Shown: positions 7,023 to 13,928 of the stretch, one piece after another
Position numbering within the stretch: the first letter of the stretch is position 1
How the letters are laid out: every line of letters starts with the position of its first letter
NCBI GenBank assembly: GCA_937872715.1
Contig: CALMTJ010000412.1
Coordinates: forward strand, 9,560-26,812
Reading direction: 5' to 3'
Source: an uncultured Methylobacteriaceae bacterium
GTDB taxonomy: Bacteria; Pseudomonadota; Alphaproteobacteria; Rhizobiales; Beijerinckiaceae
Length of the DNA: 17,253 bases
Notes under the pieces: generated by a model
What the model was told of the DNA's origin: nothing
Seen by the model: the letters and a program-made list of their open reading frames with translations, nothing else
The model's database searches: none
Made by a program: the position numbers and the translations under genes

Positions 7023-8531
7023 TCAAACCGCGCCGTCGCGGCGATCGGGGCCGGGCATGCGCTTGCGGAATATCGGAACGGCGACCTGCCAGGCCGCCAG
7101 GAGCACGATGCAGGCGAGCAGCGTCGCGCTGATCGGCTGCGTCACGAAGACCGAGAAGCTCCCGCGGCTGATCGTCATCGCCCGTCGGAAGTATTCCTCC
7201 AGCATCGGTCCTAGGATGAATCCGAGCATAAGCGGCGCCGGATCGAGGCTGAGGCGCATGAGAAGGTAGCCGAGAAGACCGAAGCCGGCCGTGATGAAGA
7301 TGTCATCGAAGTTGTTGTTGATGCTGAACGTACCGATGCAGCAGAAGAATAAGATCGTCGGGTACAGGACGGCGTAAGGTATCCTGAAGATCGACAACCA
7401 GATGCGCACCAGCGGCACGTTCAGGATGAGCAGGAAGCAGTTTCCGATCCACATGCTGGCGACCAGGCCCCAGAACAGGTCGGGGTGCTTGGCGATCATG
7501 TTCGGGCCGGGCTGCACGCCCTTGAGGATGAAGGCCGCCATCATCAGCGCCATCACGGCATTCTCGGGAATGCCGATGCTCATGAGCGGGATGAAGCTCG
7601 TGCGCGCGGCGGCCTCGTCGGCCGCGGCCTGACCGGCGACGCCTTCGATGGCGCCCTGGCCGATCTCGTGCCGGTACCGGCTCGTCTTCTTGTCGAGCGC
7701 GTAGGCGGCGAATTGCGCGATCACGGGACCGCCGCCCGGCATGATGCCGAGGACGGAGCCGACCACGCTCCCGCGCAGCGCGCTCGGGATGATCCGGACG
7801 AATTCCGGCCAGGTCGGCATCAGCTTGATCGTGCCGTTGAAGGGCGTCCGCTCCTCCTTCGCGTCGAGGTTCTTGGCGATCTCGGCGATGCCGAAGCAAC
7901 CGAGCGCGACGCTCACGATGCTGACGCCGTCGCTCAGCATCGGCAGGTCGAAGGTGAAGCGCTGCACGCCGCTCTCGACATCGGTGCCGATCTGTCCCAG
8001 CAGCACGCCGACGAGGCACATCGCGAGCCCGTTCAGCAGGCTCCCCGTGGTGACGAAGCTGACGCAGCAGAAGCCGAACAGCATCAGCGAACAGTAATCG
8101 GCCGGCCCGAACAGGAGCGCGACCTCGCCGAGGCTCGGCGCCAAGGATGCGAGAACGACGATGGCGACCGTCCCGCCGATGAAGCTGGACACGCCGGCGG
8201 TGAAGAGCGCGAGCCCTGTCTTGCCCTTCAGCGTCATCTGATACCCGTCGATGCAGGCGACGATGCTGCTCGCGTGCGGGATCTTCATCGTGATCGCGCT
8301 GACGCTGTCGCCATACTGGGCGCCGTAATAGATGCCGGCCAGCATGATGAGCGCACCGCCGGTATCGATGGAATAGGTCAGCGGCAGGAGCAGGCTGATC
8401 GTCGCCAGCGGTCCGAGTCCCGGCAGCAGGCCCACGAGCGTGCCGACCGTGCATCCGATCGCGCAGTAGAGGAGGTTGTGCGGCGTGAGCGCGTGGCCGA
8501 ACCCGAAGGCGAGGTTGCTCAGGATATCCAT
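7023..8531 (-). CDS. tctA: Tripartite tricarboxylate transporter large permease, TctA
   Basis: This is a 502-residue polytopic inner-membrane protein, the large membrane subunit of a TTT-family secondary importer for carboxylic acids. The two half-repeats each carry the family's PG-rich signature: LLPGLGPLATIS (~residues 36-47) in the first half and IMPGGGPVIAQ in the second. SIGIPENAVMALMMAAFILKG corresponds to the conserved IP-containing segment after it. In the first half the usual IPG is IPHASS, followed by the conserved-type ACIDGYQMTLKGKTGLAL. The length is normal. The ATG at 8531 overlaps the tctB stop by one base (TGATG), so translation is probably coupled to tctB. The substrate cannot be read from sequence; the partner TctC is probably the one encoded at 13929-14903. 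Confidence 0.95.
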   Translation of the reverse strand: MDILSNLAFGFGHALTPHNLLYCAIGCTVGTLVGLLPGLGPLATISLLLPLTYSIDTGGALIMLAGIYYGAQYGDSVSAITMKIPHASSIVACIDGYQMTLKGKTGLALFTAGVSSFIGGTVAIVVLASLAPSLGEVALLFGPADYCSLMLFGFCCVSFVTTGSLLNGLAMCLVGVLLGQIGTDVESGVQRFTFDLPMLSDGVSIVSVALGCFGIAEIAKNLDAKEERTPFNGTIKLMPTWPEFVRIIPSALRGSVVGSVLGIMPGGGPVIAQFAAYALDKKTSRYRHEIGQGAIEGVAGQAAADEAAARTSFIPLMSIGIPENAVMALMMAAFILKGVQPGPNMIAKHPDLFWGLVASMWIGNCFLLILNVPLVRIWLSIFRIPYAVLYPTILFFCCIGTFSINNNFDDIFITAGFGLLGYLLMRLSLDPAPLMLGFILGPMLEEYFRRAMTISRGSFSVFVTQPISATLLACIVLLAAWQVAVPIFRKRMPGPDRRDGAV

Positions 8532-8953
8532 CAGAAAAGCCTGAGATCGAGCCCGAGGAACCTCTGGAAGGCGAGGGCGACCGCGCCCAGCGCCAGCGAT
8601 ACGACGAGGTTCCGGCGCCAGGAATAGGCCGTCCCGGCGAGCGCCGCCACGAAGACGAGCCAGACGATCCCGGCCGCCATGCCGAGCTGGCGGCAGCAGA
8701 CGACGAAGCCGGCGAGGCCGCACAGGATGACGGCGATGTTCTTGAGGTTGAGATAGAGCGGATCCGACCCCGCGACCGCGGATCTGGCGATCATGACCAG
8801 AGCCAGGACGAGGAGGAGGCCGCTGACGAGGAGGGGAAACAGCCCGGCACCGGCGTGGGACAATCGTCCGATCGGCAGGCGGAGCGCGCCGATGCCGAAC
8901 AGGACGGACAGGGCGGCGAGCACGACGCCGCGGGCCAGGCTCCGGCTGGGCAT
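8531..8953 (-). CDS. tctB: Tripartite tricarboxylate transporter small permease, TctB
   Basis: This is a 140-residue small membrane subunit of the TTT importer, with four hydrophobic segments: around residues 9-26, 37-57, 70-85 plus 91-107, and 114-130. The first half has the family's IGRLSHAGAGLFPLLVSGLLLVL pattern, in which GxxFP follows the first helix. The start lies immediately after a strong inverted repeat and lacks a clear purine-rich ribosome site, so the position of initiation is less certain. It follows the acyl-CoA synthetase gene after 63 bases on the same strand and is coupled to tctA, suggesting one synthetase-tctB-tctA transcript. Confidence 0.88.
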   Translation of the reverse strand: MPSRSLARGVVLAALSVLFGIGALRLPIGRLSHAGAGLFPLLVSGLLLVLALVMIARSAVAGSDPLYLNLKNIAVILCGLAGFVVCCRQLGMAAGIVWLVFVAALAGTAYSWRRNLVVSLALGAVALAFQRFLGLDLRLF

Positions 8954-8955
8954 CA

Positions 8956-8982
8956 GGGCATCGCCGAGCCGGGTCGATGCCC
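8956..8982 (-). promoter_or_regulatory. Inverted repeat just upstream of tctB
   Basis: GGGCATCG (8956-8963) and CGATGCCC (8975-8982) are perfect eight-base complementary arms around an 11-base spacer. Read on the minus strand, the hairpin ends two bases before the tctB ATG and covers the place where a ribosome site would be. It could be an operator or an RNA hairpin limiting tctB translation relative to the upstream synthetase gene. The function is inferred only. Confidence 0.4.
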
Positions 8983-9016
8983 GCGGGGCGGCCGGGGCGG
9001 GAAGGTCATGGCCGGC

Positions 9017-10570
9017 TCAGATGGCTTTCGCGCGGCCGGCCCAGTGGGGCGCCCGGATGGCGCTCTTCAGGATCTTCCCGGCTCCCGACACCGGCAGCGG
9101 CGCGGTCGAGAACTCGACCGTCCGGGGGACCTTGTAGCCGGCGATGCGGTCGCGGCAGAAGCTCTGCAGGTCATCCGGCCCGAGCTCCTTGCCGTCCTTC
9201 AGGCGGACCACGGCGTGCACGGCCTCGCCCCAGAGATCGGACGGCACGCCGATCACGGCGCATTCCAGCACCGCCTCGTGCTCGTAGATCGCCTGCTCCA
9301 CCTCGACGGAGAAGATGTTCTCGCCCCCCGAGATGATCATGTCCTTTATCCGGTCCACGATGTGGACGAAGCCGTCCTCGTCCATGAAGGCGCCGTCGCC
9401 CGTATGCAGCCAGCTCCCCCGCATGGCCGCGGCGGTGACCTCCGGCTGGCGCCAGTAGCCGACCGCGGTGTTCGCGCCGCGCGCGCAGAGCTCGCCCACC
9501 TCCCCGGTCGGCAGCGCCGCTCCGTCGGCCCCGATGATCTTCACCTCGACGCCCGGAAGAGGCTGCCCGGCGGAGCGGATGCGGGCGCCGAGCGCCGGGT
9601 CGTGGTCCTCCGGCCGCAGGAGCGTGATGAGGGGCGCGGCCTCCGTCTGCCCGTAGACCTGGTAGGGCTTCACCTGCGGGAGCGCGCGGCCGAGCCGCAG
9701 CAGGAGGGCCTCCGGCATCGGGGAGGCGCCGTAGATCATGTACCGCACGGCCGCGAAGGCCTCGGCGTCGAAGGCCGGATCCGACAGGATCATGTTGATC
9801 ATGGTCGGAACGAGCAGCGTCCCGTCCACCTCCTCGGACCGCGCGGCCGCGGAGAAGGCGGCCGGATGGAAGGCCGGCTGGAGGACGAGCCGGCCGGCCC
9901 GGAGCAGCGTCACGAGCGTCGCGAAGCTTCCTGCCTGATGGAACATGGGCGCGGCCAGCAGCATGCGCGTCCCCTCGGGGACGGTCATCTGCGACGTGCC
10001 CTGGAGCAGACTCGCGATCAGGTTGCGGTGGCTGAGGAGAACGCCTTTCGCCCGCGCCGTCGTGCCGCCGGTGTAGCAGATCGTGCAGATGTCCGACCCT
10101 TCCGAACCGGCGAACGGGTCGAGCGGGACGGCCGCCGGGACGGCCGCGTCATAGGCGAGCGACCCGTCGGGAGGCGTGCCGCGCCCGATATAGAGAAGCG
10201 TGCGGACCGTCCCGACCGCCGCCGCGAGTCCGGGCGCGAGGTCCCGGAAATGATCGTCGAACGCCAGCACGGCCGGCATGCAGTCGGACAGGAGCGCCTC
10301 GAGCTCCGCGCGGGCGAGGCGCGTGTTGATCGGCACGTAGATGGCTCCCGCCCACGGGCAGGCGATCATCAGCTCGACGTAGCGGTCCGAATTCAGCGCG
10401 AGGACCGCGACCCGGTCGCCCGGTTCGGTCAACCCGGACAGGAGCCCTCCGAGCGTCCGGCATCGCTCGACGACCTCGCCCCAGCTCCTGTGCTGCCCGT
10501 CGAAGATCATCCCGGAGCCGGGATTGCTGAACCCGGCCGCGCGCCGCAGGAGGCCTTGGAGCGACGACAT
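9017..10570 (-). CDS. AMP-forming acyl-CoA synthetase
   Basis: This 517-residue ligase of the ANL superfamily would activate a carboxylic acid to its CoA thioester via an acyl-adenylate. It has the phosphate loop YTGGTTARAKG (166-176), VYGQTEA (305-311), the adenine/ribose segment LHTGDGAFMDEDGFVHIVDR (388-407), the hinge KDMIISGGENI, and C-terminal PVSGAGKILK with the catalytic lysine K499. The phosphate loop has alanine where proline is usual (TARAKG rather than TGxPKG). I chose the ATG at 10570 over one 24 bases upstream because GAGGGGG stands correctly before it. It is the first gene of the minus-strand unit with tctBA and is divergent from the TetR gene. The acid is unknown; the neighbours suggest a branched-chain or isoprenoid acid (inference). 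Confidence 0.92.
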   Translation of the reverse strand: MSSLQGLLRRAAGFSNPGSGMIFDGQHRSWGEVVERCRTLGGLLSGLTEPGDRVAVLALNSDRYVELMIACPWAGAIYVPINTRLARAELEALLSDCMPAVLAFDDHFRDLAPGLAAAVGTVRTLLYIGRGTPPDGSLAYDAAVPAAVPLDPFAGSEGSDICTICYTGGTTARAKGVLLSHRNLIASLLQGTSQMTVPEGTRMLLAAPMFHQAGSFATLVTLLRAGRLVLQPAFHPAAFSAAARSEEVDGTLLVPTMINMILSDPAFDAEAFAAVRYMIYGASPMPEALLLRLGRALPQVKPYQVYGQTEAAPLITLLRPEDHDPALGARIRSAGQPLPGVEVKIIGADGAALPTGEVGELCARGANTAVGYWRQPEVTAAAMRGSWLHTGDGAFMDEDGFVHIVDRIKDMIISGGENIFSVEVEQAIYEHEAVLECAVIGVPSDLWGEAVHAVVRLKDGKELGPDDLQSFCRDRIAGYKVPRTVEFSTAPLPVSGAGKILKSAIRAPHWAGRAKAI

Positions 10571-10621
10571 GGAATTTCCCCCTCTCGCGTGCATCAGGCG
10601 ACGGTCTCTGCCGTCCTGCCC

Positions 10622-10654
10622 GATTGTTATGAGGGAAGCTCATAAATTGCAATC
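10622..10654. promoter_or_regulatory. Candidate TetR operator (inverted repeat)
   Basis: TTATGAG (10627-10633) and CTCATAA (10639-10645) form perfect seven-base arms around GGAAG. Outer arms GATTG (10622-10626) and CAATC (10650-10654) are also complementary, with a four-base offset on one side. The AT-rich repeat stands out in a GC-rich genome and occupies the spacer of the candidate promoter of the synthetase gene, the usual place for a TetR-family repressor to bind. The adjacent TetR gene is the obvious candidate ligand. Confidence 0.5.
10624..10652 (-). promoter_or_regulatory. Candidate promoter of the synthetase-tctBA unit
   Basis: On the minus strand, TTGCAA (10652-10647) resembles a -35 element, and TAACAA (10629-10624), 17 bases further, is a weak -10. 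Transcription would start near 10617, giving a leader of about 47 bases before the ATG at 10570. The spacing is ideal but the hexamer matches are only moderate. Confidence 0.4.
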
Positions 10655-10690
10655 GCCTTCACCCCTGCGCGAATCCCCTGGAACGGTGGC

Positions 10691-10733
10691 GGCGTCCTTC
10701 GTGGATGGCCGGGCTCGGCCCGGCCATGACGCC
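10691..10733. repeat. GC-rich intergenic palindrome
   Basis: ATGGCCGGGC (10705-10714) and GCCCGGCCAT (10718-10727) are perfect ten-base arms with a TCG loop. Outer arms GGCGTC (10691-10696) and GACGCC (10728-10733) extend the pairing with an eight-base bulge on one side. The core closely resembles a dispersed GGCCGGG/CCCGGCC palindrome I recall as frequent between genes of Bradyrhizobium and relatives. It could also act as a bidirectional transcription barrier in the divergent region. Confidence 0.6.
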
Positions 10734-10762
10734 TCGACGCGACGAGCACTTATTGAACTCGC

Positions 10763-10781
10763 CTCAAAAACTGATATTGAG
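10763..10781. promoter_or_regulatory. Possible autoregulatory site before the TetR gene
   Basis: CTCAA (10763-10767) and TTGAG (10777-10781) are perfect five-base arms nine bases apart, ending five bases before the TetR ATG. TATTGA occurs twice nearby (10751 and 10775). A TTGAAC at 10753-10758 is -35-like, but no good -10 follows. The arms are short, so this is weak evidence for an operator. Confidence 0.25.
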
Positions 10782-10786
10782 CGTGC

Positions 10787-11500
10787 ATGAAGATGGCGAA
10801 AAGGCCTCCCGGCAGACCGGCCAAGTCCGGCCGCAGGGAGGAGATCCTCCGGGCGGCCGCCCAGGCCTTCTCGGTCGGCGGTATCGCCGGCACCACCATG
10901 GGGGCCATCGCCCGCCAGGCCGGCACGGCCGAGGGAACGCTCTATCTCCATTTCGACAGCAAGGACGCGCTCGTCGAGGCGGTCATCGCCGGGCTCTACG
11001 ACGACGTGTTCCCGGACATCATGAAGCTCGCCAACGCCGACAGCCCCGCCTCCGCCCGGCTGCTCTCCATGGCCGAGCGCCACCTCCGCATCTACGCGGA
11101 CGACCCCCCCTTCGCCCGGCTGCTGCTGCAGCACATGCGGGCGATCCCCGATTACCGCAGCTCGAACCTGCACGCCCGCAACCAGCGCTACGCGGCCGTC
11201 TTCCTCGGCGTGCTGAAGCAGGGGGTCGCGTCGGGCGAGATGCGGGCCGACCTCGTTCCGCGCGTGGCGCGCGATGCGCTGCTCGGCGCGTTGGACTACC
11301 GGATGTGGCTCGCGAGCGTGACCGGCCGGCCGATCTCGCCGGAAGGGGATGCCCGCGCGCTGATGGACCTGCTCCTTGGGGGATTGGTTGCCGGAGCGAG
11401 CGCGGCCGGACGTCCCGGCTCCGCTCGAGCCCGCGCGTCCTCCGGTTCCGAGGCGCCCGGCGAGACGAGGCCCCGGCGGAGCCGGGGCGGTCCGGCCTGA
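10787..11500 (+). CDS. TetR-family transcriptional regulator
   Basis: This is a 237-residue predicted DNA-binding repressor. The N-terminal domain (about 15-62) has the family layout RREEILRAAAQAFSVGGIAG, then the helix-turn-helix TTMGAIARQAGTAEGTLYLHF and SKDALVEAVI. The rest is a helical ligand-binding and dimerisation domain. The last ~35 residues (rich in A, G, S, R and P) look disordered and exceed the usual family length. The start could be ATG 10787 or ATG 10793 (two residues shorter); neither has a good ribosome site. It is divergent from the synthetase gene and 27 bases upstream of the isovaleryl-CoA-dehydrogenase-like gene, so it probably regulates both units in response to a pathway acyl-CoA, as AtuR and fatty-acid TetR regulators do (inference). 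Confidence 0.88.
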   Translation: MKMAKRPPGRPAKSGRREEILRAAAQAFSVGGIAGTTMGAIARQAGTAEGTLYLHFDSKDALVEAVIAGLYDDVFPDIMKLANADSPASARLLSMAERHLRIYADDPPFARLLLQHMRAIPDYRSSNLHARNQRYAAVFLGVLKQGVASGEMRADLVPRVARDALLGALDYRMWLASVTGRPISPEGDARALMDLLLGGLVAGASAAGRPGSARARASSGSEAPGETRPRRSRGGPA

Positions 11501-11510
11501 CAGGCCCGGC
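11471..11510 (+). other. Stacked hairpins across the end of the TetR gene
   Basis: CCCCGGC (11471-11477) and GCCGGGG (11481-11487) are perfect seven-base arms with a GGA loop. A second fold follows around the stop codon, where GGCC repeats on either side of TGACA can pair. There is no T-run, so simple termination is unlikely. It could be an RNA structure between the TetR and dehydrogenase cistrons, or just a by-product of GC-rich coding sequence. Confidence 0.25.
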
Positions 11511-11514
11511 GTCC

Positions 11515-11519
11515 AGGAG
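11515..11519 (+). promoter_or_regulatory. Ribosome binding site supporting a TTG start
   Basis: AGGAG lies eight bases before the TTG at 11528. It supports initiation there, since the first in-frame ATG is about 75 codons downstream, inside the conserved dehydrogenase fold. Confidence 0.7.
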
Positions 11520-11527
11520 ATCGAAAC

Positions 11528-12706
11528 TTGCCCGACATAGCAGACGCGGTTCACGACCTCGGTCCCGAGATCGACGGGCTGCGCAGGACGATACGGGGCT
11601 TCGCCGAGGCCAAGGTCGCGCCGATCGCGGAACGCATCGACCGGGAAGGCTTCTTCCCGCGCCATCTGTGGCCCGAACTCGGCGCGCTCGGCCTCCACGG
11701 AATCACGGCCGAGGAGGAATATGGCGGCGCGAATGCCGGGTACCTCGCCCACATGGTGGCCGCGGAGGAGATCGGCCGGGCCTCCGGCTCGATCGCGCTG
11801 AGCTACCTCGCGCATTCGAACCTCTGCATCAACCAGCTCACGCTGAACGGCAACCCCGCCCAGAAGGCGAAGTACCTGCCGCCCCTGATCTCCGGCGAGC
11901 ATGTCGGCGCGCTCGCGATGTCCGAGCCGGAGGCCGGGTCGGACGTCATGAGCTTGCGGCTGCGGGCCGTCCAGGCGCCGGGAGGCTGGCGCCTCACCGG
12001 CTCCAAGATGTGGATCACGAACGGGCCCGAAGCCGAGACCCTGGTGATCTATGCCAGGACGGACCCGGACGCCGCTTCGCGCAACATCACGGCCTTCATC
12101 GTCGAGAAGGGCTTTCCGGGCTTCACCATCGCGCAGACGCTGGACAAGCTCGGAAACCGCGGCTCGCCGACGGGCGAGCTCGTCTTCGACGATTGCTTCG
12201 TGCCGGATGCGAACGTGCTCGGAACCGTCGGCGGCGGGACGCGCGTCCTGATGTCCGGCCTCGTTTACGAGCGCGTCATCGCGGCCGCCATCCCGATCGG
12301 GCTGATGCAGGCCTGCCTCGACCTCGCGCTCTCCTACAGCCGCGAGCGGCGGCAGTTCGGACGGCCGATCGGCTCCTTCCAGCTGATGCAGGGCCGGCTC
12401 GCCGACATGTTCACCCGGCTCGCGTCCTCGCGCGCCTACGCCTACGCCGTCGCCCGCGCCTGCGACCAGCCGGCCACCGATTCCCGGGCGATGCGCCGCG
12501 ACAGCGCCGCCCTCCTGCTGCTCTGCGCCGAGAACGCGACCTGGGTGGCCGACCAGACGATCCAGGTCCTCGGCGGGAACGGCTACATCAACGATTACCC
12601 GGCCGGCCGCCTTTGGCGCGACGCCAAGGTCTACGAGATCGGCGCCGGCACGACCGACATCCGGCGCTGGCTCATCGGCCGCGAACTGGTCGAGGAGGCG
12701 GGCTGA
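11528..12706 (+). CDS. Isovaleryl-CoA dehydrogenase-like acyl-CoA dehydrogenase
   Basis: This 392-residue FAD enzyme oxidises an acyl-CoA to the 2,3-enoyl-CoA, passing electrons to ETF. It is closely IVD-like along its length: GLHGITAEEEYGG, LSYLAHSNLCINQL, ALAMSEPEAGSDVMS, KMWITNGPEAE, GSFQLMQGRLADM and LGGNGYINDYP. The catalytic base appears to be E248 in LMSGLVYERV, the position used by isovaleryl-CoA dehydrogenase. The C-terminal site used by most relatives reads VYEIGAGTTD, as in IVD. Initiation is at TTG 11528, with AGGAG at 11515-11519. It is probably co-transcribed with the TetR gene. Likely substrates are isovaleryl-CoA (leucine or isovalerate breakdown) or citronellyl-CoA, since AtuD is of the same subfamily. 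The end converges with the second dehydrogenase gene, 12 bases away. Confidence 0.9.
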   Translation: MPDIADAVHDLGPEIDGLRRTIRGFAEAKVAPIAERIDREGFFPRHLWPELGALGLHGITAEEEYGGANAGYLAHMVAAEEIGRASGSIALSYLAHSNLCINQLTLNGNPAQKAKYLPPLISGEHVGALAMSEPEAGSDVMSLRLRAVQAPGGWRLTGSKMWITNGPEAETLVIYARTDPDAASRNITAFIVEKGFPGFTIAQTLDKLGNRGSPTGELVFDDCFVPDANVLGTVGGGTRVLMSGLVYERVIAAAIPIGLMQACLDLALSYSRERRQFGRPIGSFQLMQGRLADMFTRLASSRAYAYAVARACDQPATDSRAMRRDSAALLLLCAENATWVADQTIQVLGGNGYINDYPAGRLWRDAKVYEIGAGTTDIRRWLIGRELVEEAG

Positions 12707-12718
12707 CGGGAAGCCCCG

Positions 12719-13885
12719 TCAGTACGATTTCGGCAGGCCGAGCACCCGCTCGGCGATGTAGCACAGCACGAGCTCCGGGCTGATCGGCGCGATCCGGGGC
12801 ACCATGACCTCCCTCAGGTAGCGCTCGACGTGATAGGCCTTGGCGTAGCCGAACCCGCCATGGGTCATGACGGCCTGCTGGCACGCCTTGAAGCCCGCCT
12901 CGCCCGCCAGGTACTTGGCGGCGTTCGCGGCGGCCCCGCAAGGCAGGTCGCGATCATATTGCCAGGCGGCCGACATGATCATCATCCAGGCCGCTTCGAG
13001 CTCCATCCAGTTCACCGCGAGCGGATGCTGGACCGCCTGGTTCTTCCCGATCTGCCGGTCGAAGACGATCCGCTCCTTGGCGTAGGCCGTCGCCCGGCCG
13101 AGCGCGAGGCTGCCCAGGCCCACCGCCTCCGCGGCGATGAGGATCCGCTCGGGATTCATGCCGTGCAGGATGTATTCGAAGCCACGCCCCTCGTCGCCGA
13201 TCCGGTCCTCCATCGGGATCTCGAAATCCTCGAAGAACAGCTCGTTCGAGTCGATCGCCTTGCGGCCCATCTTGTCGATCTCGTGGATCCTGACGCGGTT
13301 CCGGTCGAGGTCCGTGTAGAATAGCGTGAGCCCGTCCGTCGGCCGCTTGACCTCGTGGAGCGGGGTCGTGCGGGCGAGGAGCAGGATCTTGCGGGCGACC
13401 TGCGCGGTCGAAATCCAGACCTTCTGGCCGTTGACGACGTAGCGGTCGTTCTTCGCCACCGCCCGGGTCTTGAGCTGGGTCGTGTTCAGGCCCGTGCTCG
13501 GCTCCGTGACGGCGAAACACGCCTTCTCCTCGCCCCTGACCATCGGCGGCAGCATGCGGCGCTTCTGCTCGTCGGACGCGAAGACGGCGACCGGATTGAG
13601 GCCGAACACGTTGATGTGCACGGCGGACGCGCCCGACATCCCGGCGCCGGATTCGGCGATCGTCCGCATCATGATCGCGGCCTCCTGGATGCCGAGCCCG
13701 GAGCCGCCATAGGCCTCGGGCACGCAGATGCCGAGCCAGCCTCCGGCCGCCATCGCGTCGTAGAACTCGACCGGGAACCCGCCCTCCCGGTCGCGGGTGA
13801 ACCAGTACTGGTCGTCGAAGCCGAGGCAGACGGATCTCACGCCGTCCTGAATCGCCTGCTGCTGCTCGCTCAGGGCGAAATCCAT
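12719..13885 (-). CDS. Acyl-CoA dehydrogenase, divergent active site
   Basis: This 388-residue member of the acyl-CoA dehydrogenase fold has an N-terminal helical domain, the FAD-binding ACFAVTEPSTGLNTT (~122-136) and VVNGQKVWIST (~150-160), a middle beta domain, and C-terminal helices with VFDRQIGKNQ (274-283) and GGFGYA (343-348). The usual C-terminal YEGTSEI motif is missing; the segment reads VPRIAPISPELV. A glutamate at E246 (HGMNPERI) sits at the alternative base position used by isovaleryl-CoA dehydrogenase, so the enzyme may still be active. An AGGGA stands before the ATG at 13885. It follows tctC by 43 bases and is the last gene of the minus-strand operon. The substrate is unknown; its context suggests a step in the same pathway. 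Confidence 0.9.
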   Translation of the reverse strand: MDFALSEQQQAIQDGVRSVCLGFDDQYWFTRDREGGFPVEFYDAMAAGGWLGICVPEAYGGSGLGIQEAAIMMRTIAESGAGMSGASAVHINVFGLNPVAVFASDEQKRRMLPPMVRGEEKACFAVTEPSTGLNTTQLKTRAVAKNDRYVVNGQKVWISTAQVARKILLLARTTPLHEVKRPTDGLTLFYTDLDRNRVRIHEIDKMGRKAIDSNELFFEDFEIPMEDRIGDEGRGFEYILHGMNPERILIAAEAVGLGSLALGRATAYAKERIVFDRQIGKNQAVQHPLAVNWMELEAAWMMIMSAAWQYDRDLPCGAAANAAKYLAGEAGFKACQQAVMTHGGFGYAKAYHVERYLREVMVPRIAPISPELVLCYIAERVLGLPKSY

Positions 13886-13928
13886 GTGTCGGTCCCTTCC
13901 GGGTGGGTCCAGGCGTGCCGAAGCCGCG

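Noticed and set aside
8532..8723. Upstream extension of the tctA frame
   Set aside because: The extension overlaps most of tctB and encodes an arginine-rich stretch unlike any TctA N-terminus. The ATG at 8531 gives the normal TctA start with two membrane helices.
8855..10645. Long plus-strand open frame opposite the acyl-CoA synthetase
   Set aside because: It spans the synthetase gene and a neighbouring intergenic region and part of tctB, has no domain, and its composition is typical of antisense frames.
12707..12718. Bidirectional terminator between the two convergent dehydrogenase genes
   Set aside because: The gap is only 12 bases. A short GGGAAGCCCC stretch gives no credible stem-loop with a T-run.
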